DNA from: Imperialibacter sp040222815
GTDB taxonomy: Bacteria; Bacteroidota; Bacteroidia; Cytophagales; Cyclobacteriaceae
NCBI RefSeq assembly: GCF_040222815.1
Contig: NZ_JAVKCH010000048.1
Location: 310,001 to 374,000 of the forward strand
DNA length: 64,000 nucleotides
Direction of reading: 5' to 3'
Positions within the stretch are counted from its first letter, which is position 1, and the number at the start of each line of letters is the position of its first letter. The translations under genes and the position numbers were made by a program. The notes under the pieces are model-generated. The model saw only the letters and a program-made list of their open reading frames with translations. It ran no database searches and was not told the DNA's origin. This document shows positions 1-6,773 of the stretch, in pieces.

Positions 1-458
1 ATCTCCATTCCCGCAAGCGCAGTTAGTTACCAAAACAGAAAATGACTTTCTTCGAGGCCACTGATGATCGATGCCCTTTCATTTCAGTGCCGACATTTCC
101 AATCTTTTCCAGTCTTCAGCCTTCGGTTTTCCTCGCTTGCCTTAGCCGTTGACGTAGGAGGGTCGGTTTCAAACTTTTTAGGATGTGGCTTCGCCGACAG
201 CCTTTTTTGTCCCCTTTCAGGGATTGCACACAGGGGCCGGTACGGCCATACCAATTCCTGCAAGAGCTATCAGACACCGAATAGGCAATTCTAAAGCATG
301 CTATTCTTCCATCTGCCCATCTGCCGGTCTGCTATCTCCGGTCTTCCAATTGTCTTCTGCCTCTCCAATCAGAAATTCCTGACCCCCTTCGAATTGTGCT
401 AAAAAAAATATGACATGTCCATCCGGCTTCCTACCTTTGAGTAGTATTTCTACTCATT
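1..458. other. Intergenic, left edge, no gene supported
   Basis: No protein in any frame resembles a family I know; the short open frames are low complexity. The stretch holds one partner of a diverged repeat pair (231-286, related to 1832-1888) and a pyrimidine-rich patch near 310-360 built from pieces such as CTCCGGTCTTCC that recur in the CT-rich tract at 45012-45210. The last 30 bases carry the probable promoter of the next gene. Confidence 0.6.
432..455 (+). promoter_or_regulatory. Bacteroidota-type promoter element overlapping a perfect hairpin
   Basis: TACCTTTG at 432-439 matches the Bacteroidota -7 consensus TAnnTTTG at every fixed position. I see no good TTG at the -33 position. Overlapping its last base is a perfect inverted repeat, GAGTAG-TATTT-CTACTC (439-455), ending three bases before the ATG at 459. 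Transcription would start inside the hairpin, giving a very short leader, so the palindrome could be an operator or could hinder ribosome loading. The element match is seen; the function is inferred. Confidence 0.5.
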
Positions 459-965
459 ATGCCAGCAACCACCCATTGGTACGTATTATATACCCGCTCG
501 AGGGCTGAGAAGAAGGCGGCGGAAACCCTCAAGAAGCACGGTTTTAGAAGCTATTGCCCAACGGTTACTTCCATCAGGCAGTGGAGCGATCGGAAAAGGA
601 AAGTGCAGGAACCTCTGTTCAGATCTTATGTTTTTGTTAGTGCTACCGTAGAAGAACTTGTACCTATCCTTCAAACGCCTGGCGTCATTAACTTTGTGTA
701 CTGGCAAGGCAAGCCCGCCATTGTAAGGCAAAACGAAATTGAAGCCATTGGCATTTTCACACAAGAGTTAGCCGCGAAAAATGTGTCAGAGCTTTCTTTC
801 GATTTCCAAGAAGGATCAACTGTTAAAATAGACTGGGGTGCTTTTAAAGGCATGGAAGGAGAATGCATTGCCAGACAAGGCAACAAGATCATCCTTCACA
901 TTGAGTCACTGGGCCAGGTGATCCGGGCCGAAGTGCCTGCTGTGCATTTGCAACAGGCTCGTTGA
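459..965 (+). CDS. UpxY-type NusG-family transcription antiterminator
   Basis: A 168-residue NusG paralogue. The NGN domain spans about residues 6-105, opening with WYVLYTRSRAEKKAAETL, and a KOW-like segment follows at about 118-165 (VKIDWGAFKGMEGE). Specialised NusG proteins of this type (UpxY of Bacteroides, with RfaH and LoaP as functional analogues) bind elongating RNA polymerase and let it read through long capsule or exopolysaccharide operons. That fits its place as first gene of a polysaccharide locus of more than 40 kb on one strand. The ATG at 459 directly follows a TAnnTTTG promoter and hairpin. No UpxZ-type partner is seen. Family assignment is firm; the target operon is inferred from position. 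Confidence 0.88.
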   Translation: MPATTHWYVLYTRSRAEKKAAETLKKHGFRSYCPTVTSIRQWSDRKRKVQEPLFRSYVFVSATVEELVPILQTPGVINFVYWQGKPAIVRQNEIEAIGIFTQELAAKNVSELSFDFQEGSTVKIDWGAFKGMEGECIARQGNKIILHIESLGQVIRAEVPAVHLQQAR

Positions 966-1066
966 GTGGAATAAAGGAAGTTTTTTTCTTCCTAACATGA
1001 AAAAAAAATGGTTGGCGGATGTCACGATGTGTGACTGAGGAGGCGAAGCTGTGCCGGAGACTGGAA

Positions 1067-1240
1067 AGTCAGATTGTCCGATACTCAGACAGTTCAGACA
1101 CTCAGGCGATCCGACCTGTCGACCTAAACATCGCCGTAGGTTGAAAATCCGACCCGTCCGAAAGTCTGAACATCCGACAGTCCGAATCATCCGACAGTCT
1201 GAACATCCGAACCACTGAATAGTCCGAACAGCCCGAACAA
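1067..1240. repeat. TCCGA/TCTGA octamer-nonamer repeat tract 1
   Basis: Noncoding tract between the NusG-like gene and the wHTH gene. It begins with TCAGAC-type units, switches near 1098-1117 (a variant of the GACACTCGGACGATCCGAA core), and continues as TCCGAAC/TCTGAAC units spaced 8-9 bases apart. A 29-base hairpin-type insert (GTCGACC ... GGTTGAAA, 1118-1146) lies inside it. The same organisation recurs at 3341, 3743, 4893 and 44761. The unit length is not a multiple of three and both strands are interrupted, so it is not coding. Confidence 0.8.
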
Positions 1241-1248
1241 TCATCCCC

Positions 1249-1788
1249 TTGCTCGATACCCTCATTACATCCAAAACACGCATCAAACTCCTGGTCAGGT
1301 TTTTCCTGAGCCCGGGCAGCAGATCGTATTTGCGGTCGCTGGAGACAGAATTTGGGGAGAGCACCAACTCTATTCGCTTGGAACTCAACAGGCTTGAAGG
1401 CGCTAACTTGTTGAGAGCAGAACTGGAAGGCAATAAGAAGGTATACAGTGCCAACGATCAGCACCCGCTTTTCGGCGAGATCAATAAGCTGGTGCGTAAC
1501 TACCTGGGGCTCGATGTCCTTGTGGAGAAGGTGGTGGATAAACTAGGTAACCTCCACAGTGTCTACCTGATCAATGAGCTGGCAGAAGGGAAAAATACTT
1601 CCAATATCGACATGGTGATTGTAGGTGATGCTATCGACACACAGTATTTGTCCCTTTTGGTGGCCAAAGCGGAGCAACTTATTCACAGAAAGATCAGTTA
1701 TAGCATATTCAGCTTGTTCGAGATGGACAAGGTAAAATCCGAACTGAACCGCAAGCCTTTGCTGTTGCTTTGGTCTGCCGATGAGTAG
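1249..1788 (+). CDS. Winged-helix (ArsR-like) regulator with nucleotidyltransferase-like C-terminus
   Basis: A 179-residue protein. Residues about 1-70 look like a winged helix: a start of the form MLDTLITSKTRIKLL, then RSLETEFGESTNSIRLELNR and a wing with GNKKVY. Residues about 90-175 resemble a degenerate MNT-type nucleotidyltransferase (NIDMVIVGDAID), lacking a clear GSx-D-x-D active site. Proteins of this layout are frequent near O-antigen or capsule loci of Bacteroidota, usually called ArsR-family regulators. The start is TTG at 1249; no in-frame ATG precedes it, and the repeat tract ends just upstream. It is probably a local regulator of the locus, but no operator can be named. Confidence 0.7.
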   Translation: MLDTLITSKTRIKLLVRFFLSPGSRSYLRSLETEFGESTNSIRLELNRLEGANLLRAELEGNKKVYSANDQHPLFGEINKLVRNYLGLDVLVEKVVDKLGNLHSVYLINELAEGKNTSNIDMVIVGDAIDTQYLSLLVAKAEQLIHRKISYSIFSLFEMDKVKSELNRKPLLLLWSADE

Positions 1789-1831
1789 GCCTCAGCACGG
1801 GCACGGCCACCCAGGCAAGAGGCGTCAGTCT

Positions 1832-1990
1832 GTCAGGGGTGTCGGTACGGCCAATAGCCACTTCCACAAGAGCCGTCAGACACCCGTTGCAATGAAGTAG
1901 CGCCAGACAACAGACAGGGCTGTGTCTTCACACACCCTAAAAACAATACCGTAAAGGCGCTGTGTTTCACACACCTTAAAATACAGAGCC
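1832..1990. repeat. Diverged repeat copy and short direct repeats upstream of tviB
   Basis: 1832-1888 is an imperfect copy of 231-286; both contain CAGGGG, GGTACGGCCA and TCAGACACC in the same order. Just after it, a unit of about 25 bases with a small TGTGT/ACACA stem occurs twice in direct orientation (1919-1944 and 1958-1983), each followed by a run of A. The stretch 1789-2033 has no supportable gene. Function unknown. Confidence 0.5.
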
Positions 1991-2033
1991 ACAATCTTAA
2001 ATATGTATTCTCATATCCGCCATCGTTAATCCC

Positions 2034-3329
2034 ATGACCAACTTCCCCTCCAACCCTAAAATAGGCCTCATCGGCCTGGGCTATGTAGGCCTTCCGTTAG
2101 CCGTCGAATTTGCCAAACAATTTCCTACCGTTGGTTTTGATATCAACCTGGCTCGGGTAAAAGAACTTAATCAGGGCCACGACCATACGCTGGAGGTAAG
2201 CGATACTGATCTTCAAAAGGTTGTGTCGAAGGAGCTTTCTGCAGACAAAGGCCTTTTAGTGAGCGCTTCCAAGGAAGACCTCACTAGCTGCAATGTGTTC
2301 ATTATCACGGTACCTACTCCCACTGACAGGCACAACAGGCCAGTGCTTACACCGCTCATCAAAGCCAGCGAAACGGTGGGAAGCGTGATGAAACCTGGTG
2401 CGGTGGTAGTATATGAGTCAACGGTATACCCTGGTGTCACCGAAGACGAGTGTGTGCCGGTGCTGGAAAAGGCATCTGGACTGTCATTCAATAAAGACTT
2501 TTTCGCAGGCTACAGCCCTGAGCGGATAAATCCGGGGGACAAGGAGCATACAGTGGCTAAAATTCTTAAGGTAACCTCAGGTAGCACGCCGGAGGCAGCT
2601 GAGTTCATCGATGGGCTGTATGGCAAGGTGATTACCGCCGGCACCTACAAAGCGTCCTCCATGAAAGTAGCCGAGGCTGCCAAGGTGATCGAAAACTCTC
2701 AGCGAGACATTAACATCGCTTTTGTGAATGAGCTGTCCAAGATTTTTAACAAGCTGGGGATCGACACACATGAGGTATTGCAGGCAGCCGGCACCAAATG
2801 GAATTTTTTACCCTTCAAGCCGGGGCTGGTGGGCGGCCATTGTATAGGCGTTGACCCATATTACCTGGCACAAAAAGCACAGGAAGTAGGTTATCATCCC
2901 GAGATCATCCTCGCCGGCCGTCGGTTGAACGACAGCATGGGAGGCTATGTGGCATCTGAAACGGTCAAGCTCATGGTGAAAAAAAGTGTTCCCGTGGCGA
3001 ATGCCCGCTGCCTTATATTAGGCTTTACGTTCAAAGAGAACTGCCCCGATGTACGCAACACAAGGGTCATCGATATTATTGACGAGCTAAAGTCTTTTCA
3101 CACAGAGCCAATCATCTTCGACCCGCAAGCCAACAGCGCCGAAGTAAAGGCGGAGTATGGCATAGACATATTGAATAAGCTTCCGGAAGGAAAATTTGAT
3201 GCAGTCATATTGGCTGTAGCTCACAAAGAATTTGCACAGCTCGACATCCGCTCCCTGGTCTCCGACAATGGGGTGGTATACGATGTAAAAGGAATTTTAC
3301 CGAAGGCAATTGTTGATGGTAGATTGTGA
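2034..3329 (+). CDS. tviB: UDP-N-acetyl-hexosamine 6-dehydrogenase (TviB/VipA type)
   Basis: A 431-residue nucleotide-sugar dehydrogenase. It oxidises C6 of a UDP-HexNAc to a UDP-HexNAc uronic acid with two NAD+. An N-terminal Rossmann motif (GLIGLGYVGLPLA, residues 11-23), the central helical domain and the C-terminal UDP-binding domain are all present at normal length. The catalytic cysteine is Cys270 in GGHCIGVDPYYL. Sequence style and the following TviC-like epimerase match the TviB/TviC (WbpA-related) pair that makes UDP-GalNAcA rather than a UDP-glucose dehydrogenase. ATG at 2034. The stop overlaps a GTG that is not the start of the next gene. Dehydrogenase assignment is firm; the exact HexNAc substrate is inferred. 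Confidence 0.9.
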   Translation: MTNFPSNPKIGLIGLGYVGLPLAVEFAKQFPTVGFDINLARVKELNQGHDHTLEVSDTDLQKVVSKELSADKGLLVSASKEDLTSCNVFIITVPTPTDRHNRPVLTPLIKASETVGSVMKPGAVVVYESTVYPGVTEDECVPVLEKASGLSFNKDFFAGYSPERINPGDKEHTVAKILKVTSGSTPEAAEFIDGLYGKVITAGTYKASSMKVAEAAKVIENSQRDINIAFVNELSKIFNKLGIDTHEVLQAAGTKWNFLPFKPGLVGGHCIGVDPYYLAQKAQEVGYHPEIILAGRRLNDSMGGYVASETVKLMVKKSVPVANARCLILGFTFKENCPDVRNTRVIDIIDELKSFHTEPIIFDPQANSAEVKAEYGIDILNKLPEGKFDAVILAVAHKEFAQLDIRSLVSDNGVVYDVKGILPKAIVDGRL

Positions 3330-3340
3330 ACAAGAAAAGG

Positions 3341-3387
3341 ACAGTCAGACAGTCAGACACTCGGACGATCCGAAAGTCCGAAAGTCA
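3341..3387. repeat. TCCGA/TCTGA repeat tract 2
   Basis: Short tract of AGTCAGAC units turning at 3356-3374 (GACACTCGGACGATCCGAA) into TCCGAAAG units. The 19-base core recurs exactly at 3781-3799 and 4933-4951. It separates tviB from the four-helix-bundle gene and would be translated if that gene were started at the upstream GTG (3326). Confidence 0.8.
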
Positions 3388-3394
3388 AAATAAC

Positions 3395-3742
3395 ATGAAA
3401 CACAACTTTGAAAAACTCAATATCTGGCAGGAAGCAGTGGATTTGGCGGTTGAAGTATGTTTAGAAGTGGATAATTCCAGAAATTTCGCCCTTAAGGATC
3501 AATTGACACGGTCTTCAATTTCTGTACCCAGTAATATTGCTGAAGGGTGTGAAAGACAGACGCCGAAAGAATTTAGTCGTTTCCTGAATATTTCCGGAGG
3601 CAGTGCTGGCGAAGTACGTACACAGTTGATCATCGCCAAAAGGATCAATCAAATCGATGAGAGCAAAGCAGATAGCCTTGTCGATCGCTATAGGAAGTTG
3701 TCCTCGCAGATTTATGCGTTTAAGAAAAAACTGGAAGTTTGA
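3395..3742 (+). CDS. Four-helix-bundle protein of the 23S rRNA intervening-sequence (IVP/S23) family
   Basis: A 115-residue helical protein beginning MKHNFEKLNIWQEAVDLA, with the family hallmarks LxxQLxRSSxSVPSNIAEG and a C-terminal YRKLSSQIYAFKKKL. The founding members are encoded in intervening sequences inside 23S rRNA genes of Leptospira and others; stand-alone copies are common in Bacteroidota and their role is not established. The ATG at 3395 is preferred over the GTG at 3326, because the extra 23 residues would be translated repeat tract. Here the gene sits between two tracts that share an exact 19-base core, inside a polysaccharide locus where it has no obvious metabolic job. It may have arrived with the repeats. 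Confidence 0.85.
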   Translation: MKHNFEKLNIWQEAVDLAVEVCLEVDNSRNFALKDQLTRSSISVPSNIAEGCERQTPKEFSRFLNISGGSAGEVRTQLIIAKRINQIDESKADSLVDRYRKLSSQIYAFKKKLEV

Positions 3743-3864
3743 TACTCAGACGAACGGACATTCAGACTCTCAAACATTCAGACACTCGGACGATCCGAAC
3801 ATCCGACTGTCCGAACATCTGAACTGTCTGAACCATCCGAACATCTGAATTGTCCGAACTGTCC
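3743..3864. repeat. TCCGA/TCTGA repeat tract 3
   Basis: Same architecture as tracts 1, 2 and 4: TCAGAC units, the core at 3781-3799, then TCCGAAC/TCTGAAC units every 8-9 bases up to about 3864. The possible TTG start of the next gene (3850) lies within its last two units. Confidence 0.8.
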
Positions 3865-4890
3865 TTTAATCCATATCTCTTGAATACTAAATTATTCAAC
3901 ACCCCTTTCCATACCGGCTCTCTCTCCAACAAGAAATTCCTCATTACCGGAGGCGCAGGCTTCATTGGCTCCAATATCGTGGAATACCTCCTTCGCTTCG
4001 GAGCAGGTCAAGTCCGGGTGCTCGACGACCTGAGCAATGGCTACTTCGAAAACATCGAAGAGTTCATGTCCCTTCCCAATTTCGAATTCGTTGAAGGCGA
4101 CATCCGTGACCTTTCTACCTGCCAAAAAGCCGTCGAGGGAATGGACTACGTCACACACCAGGCAGCCCTGGGCTCAGTGCCCCGCTCGATAAAAGACCCT
4201 GTTACTTCGAATGAAGTAAACATAGCTGGCCACCTGAACATGCTGGTGGCGGTAAAAGAGAACAAGGGTGTAAAAAGAATGGTGTATGCCGCCTCTTCTT
4301 CTACCTATGGAGACAGCCCCGACCTCCCCAAAGTTGAGGGCAGAGAGGGGAAATCCTTGTCGCCCTATGCGGTGACCAAGGCAGTGAACGAAATGTACAG
4401 CGACGTGTTCAGTAAAACCTATGGCCTTCACACCATTGGGCTTCGCTATTTCAACATATTTGGCCCTAATCAAAATCCCAACAACCCTTATGCTGCGGTG
4501 ATTCCCATCTTTTGCCAGGCGTTTATCGAAAACAAGCAGCCCACGATTAATGGGGATGGCAAAACCACCCGGGACTTTACTTTTGTAGCGAACGCCGTGC
4601 AGGCCAATATCAGGGCCATGTTGTTAGCAGAACTAAGGCAACATGAGGTAATGAACACAGCCTGTGGCGATCAGATCAGCCTCAATGAAATGATCACTAT
4701 GCTGCAGGAAATGACTGGAAAGGACATAAAGCCGGTATACGGCCCCGAGCGCCCCGGCGACGTAAAACATTCCAAAGCCAGCATCAACAAAATTACTAAG
4801 CTATTGGGCTATCAGCCCACTGTCCGCTTCCGGGAAGGATTGGAGTTGGTATACGAATGGTATCAAGCTAAATATAAATCGTCGAAATGA
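3850..4890 (+). CDS. tviC: UDP-GlcNAc/GlcNAcA 4-epimerase (TviC/WbpP type), extended SDR
   Basis: A 346-residue NAD-dependent epimerase of the extended short-chain dehydrogenase family. GGAGFIG binds NAD near residue 34; catalytic Ser150 (AASSSTYG) and Tyr173/Lys177 (SPYAVTK) are present. With the adjacent TviB-like dehydrogenase it should interconvert gluco and galacto UDP-HexNAc(A), giving a HexNAcA building block. The start is uncertain. TTG 3850 lies in the repeat tract; TTG 3880 (Leu-Asn-Thr-Lys) is an alternative that removes 10 residues. No ATG precedes the Rossmann motif, so a non-ATG start looks unavoidable. Family firm, substrate inferred. Confidence 0.85.
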   Translation: MSELSFNPYLLNTKLFNTPFHTGSLSNKKFLITGGAGFIGSNIVEYLLRFGAGQVRVLDDLSNGYFENIEEFMSLPNFEFVEGDIRDLSTCQKAVEGMDYVTHQAALGSVPRSIKDPVTSNEVNIAGHLNMLVAVKENKGVKRMVYAASSSTYGDSPDLPKVEGREGKSLSPYAVTKAVNEMYSDVFSKTYGLHTIGLRYFNIFGPNQNPNNPYAAVIPIFCQAFIENKQPTINGDGKTTRDFTFVANAVQANIRAMLLAELRQHEVMNTACGDQISLNEMITMLQEMTGKDIKPVYGPERPGDVKHSKASINKITKLLGYQPTVRFREGLELVYEWYQAKYKSSK

Positions 4891-4892
4891 TG

Positions 4893-5531
4893 GACAGTCA
4901 GATATTCAGACACTCAGGCGGTCACACACTCTGACACTCGGACGATCCGAACATCTGAATTATCCGAACCGTCCGACCATCAGAATGTCTGAATTGTCCG
5001 ACCCGTCGACCGAAGCTTTTTCAACCGCCGAAGCATTAGCGAAGGTGGTAGCGAAGGTGGTAGCGAAGGTAGTGGCGTAGGTTGTACCACCCGAAAGTCC
5101 GAATCGTCCGACCTGTCTACCGAAGCTTCAGCGTAGGTTGAACCATCCGAATGTCTGAACCATCCGAAAGTCCGACTTGTCAACCGAAGCCTTGGCGTAG
5201 GTTGAACCATCCGAATGTCCGAACCGTCCGACCGTCCGACTTGTCAACCGAAGCCTTGGCGTAGGTTGAACCGTCCGAACCGTCCGACTATCCGACTATC
5301 CGAACCGTCCGAATGTCTGAATTTCCCGAACCGTCCGACTATCCGAACCATCCGACCGTCCAACCGTCCGAACCGTCCGAATATCTGAATTGTCCGAACC
5401 ATCCGAATGTCTGAACCATCCGAACCATCCGAATGTCTGAACTATCCGAACATCCGACTATCCGAACCGTCCGACCGTCCGAATGTCTGAACTATCCGAA
5501 CATCCGAATTGTCCGAACCATCTGAACGTCC
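4893..5531. repeat. TCCGA/TCTGA repeat tract 4 (largest, about 640 bases)
   Basis: The longest tract, filling almost the whole gap between two epimerase genes. It begins with TCAGAC and TCGGAC units, has the core at 4933-4951, and continues as TCCGAAC, TCCGACC, TCCGAATG and TCTGAAC units spaced 8-9 bases apart to 5531. Nested within it are an expanded block with GTAGCGAAG-type repeats (about 5005-5088) and three copies of a 29-base hairpin unit (5115, 5179, 5243). Open frames on the minus strand are low-complexity Ser/Asp/Gly translations of the repeat and are not genes. Confidence 0.85.
5115..5271. repeat. Three copies of a 29-base hairpin unit inside tract 4
   Basis: Copies at 5115-5143, 5179-5207 and 5243-5271, with the two latter almost identical. 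Each starts GTCAACC (or GTCTACC) and ends GGTTGAAC, a 7-base terminal inverted repeat, with an inner GCC-TT-GGC stem. The spacing is exactly 64 bases start to start. A related diverged copy lies in tract 1 (1118-1146) and an expanded one at 5005-5088. Confidence 0.75.
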
Positions 5532-5543
5532 TAAAAACACTTC

Positions 5544-6485
5544 ATGTCAACTAAACCAAAGGTACTAGTCACAGGCGGAGCAGGTTTTATCGGCTCTCAT
5601 GTGGTGGATCAACTCATGAGCGAAGGCAACTACGAGGTGATGGTGATGGACAATCTCGTCACTGGCCGGCCCAACAACCTCATGCACCATGGTGAGGCCG
5701 TTATTCTCATCAACGCCGACATTTCCGACTCGTCTTCATGGCAAACGCTAAACTTTATACCAGACTATATAATCCACCTGGCCGCTCAGGTAAGCGTGCC
5801 CGCTTCTTTTGGAGACCCGGCCTACTGCCATCGTGTTAATGTTAGCGGGTTCCTCAACATGCTGGATTTTGCCCGGGTGAGCAAGGTGAAGAAAGTAGTG
5901 TACGCCTCGAGCTCGGCCATCTATGGCGACCAGGGAGAAAGAAGAATCAGTGAGGGCGACGCACCAAATCCTTTATCGCCGTATGGAGCCAGTAAGTTGC
6001 TGAACGAATGGTATGCCGGTAAGTATCACGAGTGGTTTGGGCTGTCGGCCATCGGATTGCGGTTTTTTAATGTATATGGCCCCAGGCAGCTCAACGATTC
6101 ACCCTACTCAGGTGTAATTGCCAAATTCAAACACCTGATCCAAAATGAGCAACCTGTAACCATTTTTGGAGATGGAAAGCAGACAAGAGACTTTGTGTAT
6201 GTGACAGAGGTGGCAAAAGCCATTGAATTGGCTATGTTGTCTCCTGCTTCGTTGAATGTCTTTAATGTTGGAACCGGTGAGCCGTGTGACCTCACCCATT
6301 TAGCCGAAATATTCTCTTCTGTTTTTGGCAGAGAACTGGTACTTCAATATCAACCAGCGAGAGAGGGCGACATTCGCCATAGCCGGGCCAATGTGGGAAA
6401 GCTTAAAACGGAATTGGGCTTTCAATCAACGATTGACTTAAAGGCGGGAGTTCGGCTCCTTACCTCAACGGAGGAAGAAAAGTAG
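5544..6485 (+). CDS. NAD-dependent nucleotide-sugar epimerase/dehydratase (extended SDR)
   Basis: A 313-residue extended SDR of UDP-glucose 4-epimerase type. GGAGFIGSHVV (residues 11-21) binds NAD; Ser123 region (ASSSAIYGD) and Tyr147/Lys151 (SPYGASK) form the catalytic set; the substrate-binding region has RFFNVYGPRQ. It probably supplies a UDP-Gal, UDP-GalNAc or related sugar. ATG at 5544 directly follows repeat tract 4. Immediately downstream is the decayed C-terminus of a different, UDP-glucuronate-epimerase-like gene, so this may be the survivor of a cluster of epimerase genes. The exact substrate cannot be read from sequence. Confidence 0.82.
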   Translation: MSTKPKVLVTGGAGFIGSHVVDQLMSEGNYEVMVMDNLVTGRPNNLMHHGEAVILINADISDSSSWQTLNFIPDYIIHLAAQVSVPASFGDPAYCHRVNVSGFLNMLDFARVSKVKKVVYASSSAIYGDQGERRISEGDAPNPLSPYGASKLLNEWYAGKYHEWFGLSAIGLRFFNVYGPRQLNDSPYSGVIAKFKHLIQNEQPVTIFGDGKQTRDFVYVTEVAKAIELAMLSPASLNVFNVGTGEPCDLTHLAEIFSSVFGRELVLQYQPAREGDIRHSRANVGKLKTELGFQSTIDLKAGVRLLTSTEEEK

Positions 6486-6486
6486 G

Positions 6487-6733
6487 ATGCCTGATAAAGT
6501 CAACATCAGCCTCTCATATGCCATCGATAAGATAGGCAGTGGAAACTCCGTGAAATTGATGGGCTTCATTGCCTGCCTGAAAAATGAGGGTAGGAAAAAG
6601 CCACTCTTAATATGACGCCCGTGCAGCCTGGCGACGTGGAAAACACCTGGCCAGCACAATGGGACTTAATGGGGCGGTAGGGTATAAGAGCAAAACGTCG
6701 CTTGCAAAAGTTGTGAAGCAGTTTGTAATTTGA
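6487..6733 (+). pseudogene. Decayed C-terminal remnant of a UDP-glucuronate 4-epimerase-like gene
   Basis: Three short frames in order read as the C-terminus of a GAE-type epimerase. 6487-6615 gives SYAIDKIGSGNSVKLMGF, comparable to the family's SYAPYRIYNIGNSNPVKLMDF. 6612-6680 gives MTPVQPGDVENTW, comparable to MxPMQPGDVxxTY. 6677-6733 gives VGYKSKTSLAKVVKQFV, comparable to GYKPxTSxExGxxxFVxWY. Two frameshifts and loss of all N-terminal sequence make it a clear fossil. It lies between the epimerase gene and the ketoisomerase pair and suggests that the locus once made or imported a UDP-GalA pathway. The alignment is from memory of the family. Confidence 0.75.
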
Positions 6734-6773
6734 TTCACAGGATACTAGCATTGAAAACGAACTACTTTTGGAT

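Noticed and set aside
64..382. Two short + frames at the left edge
   Set aside because: No family resemblance, repeat-derived sequence, and they overlap one another in different frames.
3326..3394. GTG start giving a 138-residue four-helix-bundle protein
   Set aside because: The added 23 residues are translated repeat tract; family members start at the equivalent of ATG 3395.
4980..5210. Minus-strand frame of 76 codons within tract 4, and similar frames at 906-1464 and 44767-45209
   Set aside because: Their translations are low-complexity Ser/Asp/Gly/Arg strings that mirror the TCCGA or CT-rich repeat; no ribosome site and no family resemblance.
4893..5531. Possible CRISPR array
   Set aside because: The unit is 8-9 bases and varies throughout, there are no spacer-like unique segments between fixed repeats, and no cas gene is present.
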